Shown: positions 31,380 through 32,170 of the stretch, piece by piece
Layout: each line of letters begins with the position of its first letter
How positions within the stretch are numbered: position 1 is the first letter of the stretch
Source: Pedobacter sp. ASV19
GTDB taxonomy: Bacteria; Bacteroidota; Bacteroidia; Sphingobacteriales; Sphingobacteriaceae
Length of the DNA: 32,170 nucleotides
Direction of reading: 5' to 3'
NCBI RefSeq assembly: GCF_016429005.1
Contig: NZ_JAELTV010000027.1
Coordinates: forward strand, 1 to 32,170
Notes under the pieces: generated by a model
What the model was told of the DNA's origin: nothing
Seen by the model: only the letters and a program-made list of their open reading frames with translations
Databases searched by the model: none
Translations under genes and position numbers: made by a program

Positions 31380-32045
31380 ATGAAAGCAGAAAATATAAAT
31401 GAAAGACATATACATTGCTGTGGTCATGATGATCACAGTAATGATCATGAACATGATCACGGTGGTGGAGAGAAGGGTACATGGACAGAGCATTGGCCTT
31501 TGCTCCTTGCTCTGGCTATCCTGGCCATGATGCTGATCCTGGATTACGGTTTTAAAGTGAATCCTGGGAACATAACCAGTCTGATCATCTTTGGAGTAGC
31601 TTATTTGCTGGCGGGTTACAATGTGCTTGAACTTGCTTTCAGGAAATTACTTCGCTTTGATTTTTTTAATGAATTTTTCCTGATGAGTGTGGCCACTCTG
31701 GGTGCTTTTGCCATTGGATCTTATAGTGAAGGGGTAGCCGTTATGGTATTTTATTCTATAGGCGAATGGTTTCAGGATGCAGCAGTGGATAAAGCTAAAC
31801 GAAGTATTAAAGCTTTGCTGGACATCAGACCAGATACTGTGACCGTACTAAGAGGTGGAAATGCAATTAGTGTTAAACCCGATGAAGTAAAGATAGAGGA
31901 GATTATCCAGGTTAAACCTGGCGAAAAAGTAGCACTGGATGGGGTGTTGATCTCTGATAACGGAACCTATAATACGGCAGCGATGACAGGAGAGAGCAAG
32001 CCGGACACAAAACAAAAAGGGGAACAGGTACTTGCAGGGATGATT
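31380..32045 (+). CDS. P-type heavy-metal ATPase, N-terminal fragment (3' end missing)
   Basis: There are 222 genuine codons from the ATG at 31380 to the adapter junction at 32045. The N terminus is metal-binding in look: HIHCCGHDDHSNDHEHDHGGG, with seven His and two adjacent Cys among residues 10-27. Transmembrane segments follow at about 40-55, 65-85, 98-115 and 119-135. The actuator domain has VKPGEKVALDGVL and TGES at 203-206. The CPx-type membrane motif, the DKTGT phosphorylation site and the ATP domain would follow but are lost. His/Cys content and the czc neighbourhood suggest a P1B-2 (Zn/Cd/Pb, ZntA/CadA-like) exporter, moving metal from cytoplasm to periplasm, where CzcABC could take over. 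Residues that follow in the open frame are adapter. Confidence 0.9.

Positions 32046-32170
<125 letters not shown>

Overview
The window reads as one assembled contig from a Bacteroidota bacterium, most like Pedobacter/Sphingobacteriaceae. The clues are several -7 promoter elements of the Bacteroidota form TAnnTTTG, few Shine-Dalgarno sites, moderate-to-low G+C, and lineage-typical genes: a DUF2807 GSG-repeat protein, a DUF4964/5127/4965/1793 glutaminase, a CzcA pump fused to its outer-membrane factor, and a conserved INNYKYVVVP-type secreted protein. Genus is an inference from gene content. Both ends are sequencing artefact: poly-C plus degraded Nextera/P5 adapter at 1-100, and an intact Nextera Read 2 adapter, index, P7 and poly-G at 32046-32170. 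Genomic sequence is about 101-32045, so the first and last genes are truncated.

Layout. 101-544: 3' end of an outer-membrane beta-barrel gene. 607-4939 (minus): S15/CocE-type hydrolase, M1 metallopeptidase and DUF2807 protein, all secreted, with a promoter at 4962-4992. A shared bidirectional terminator lies at 554-600. 5120-7231 (plus): GtrA-like flippase plus a GT39/ArnT-like membrane glycosyltransferase. 7305-8711 (plus): dihydrolipoamide dehydrogenase. 8781-15004 (minus): a self-contained HAE1 RND pump operon in the order TetR, TolC-like OMF, adaptor, RND permease; a second, paralogous TetR gene (15113-15721) lies directly upstream. 15873-18943: murB, an orphan ECF sigma factor, a small cytochrome-b5-like protein and a PfkB-family kinase. 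19088-19287: two tandem tRNA-Asn(GTT) genes, each with its own terminator. 19554-23125: a two-gene unit (secreted glutaminase-family protein and acyltransferase-3) that looks richer in G+C than its surroundings. 23184-24818: DUF1028 protein and a conserved secreted protein.

24860-32045 (plus) is a heavy-metal module: an operator-like dyad in a promoter, a small cysteine-rich secreted protein, a CzcA-CzcC fusion pump (1453 aa), a CzcB lipoprotein adaptor, a Fur/Zur-family regulator, and a His-rich P-type metal ATPase. A perfect 7-1-7 inverted repeat, the usual form of a Fur-family operator, sits between the regulator and the ATPase. A plausible circuit is that the regulator senses divalent metal and controls the ATPase, with periplasmic metal then exported by the tripartite pump. 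This module holds the most interesting features: the single-polypeptide inner/outer-membrane fusion with an internal signal peptide, and the untested operators. There is no CRISPR array, insertion sequence or rRNA. No gene-free stretch exceeds 300 bases; the longest is 19288-19553.
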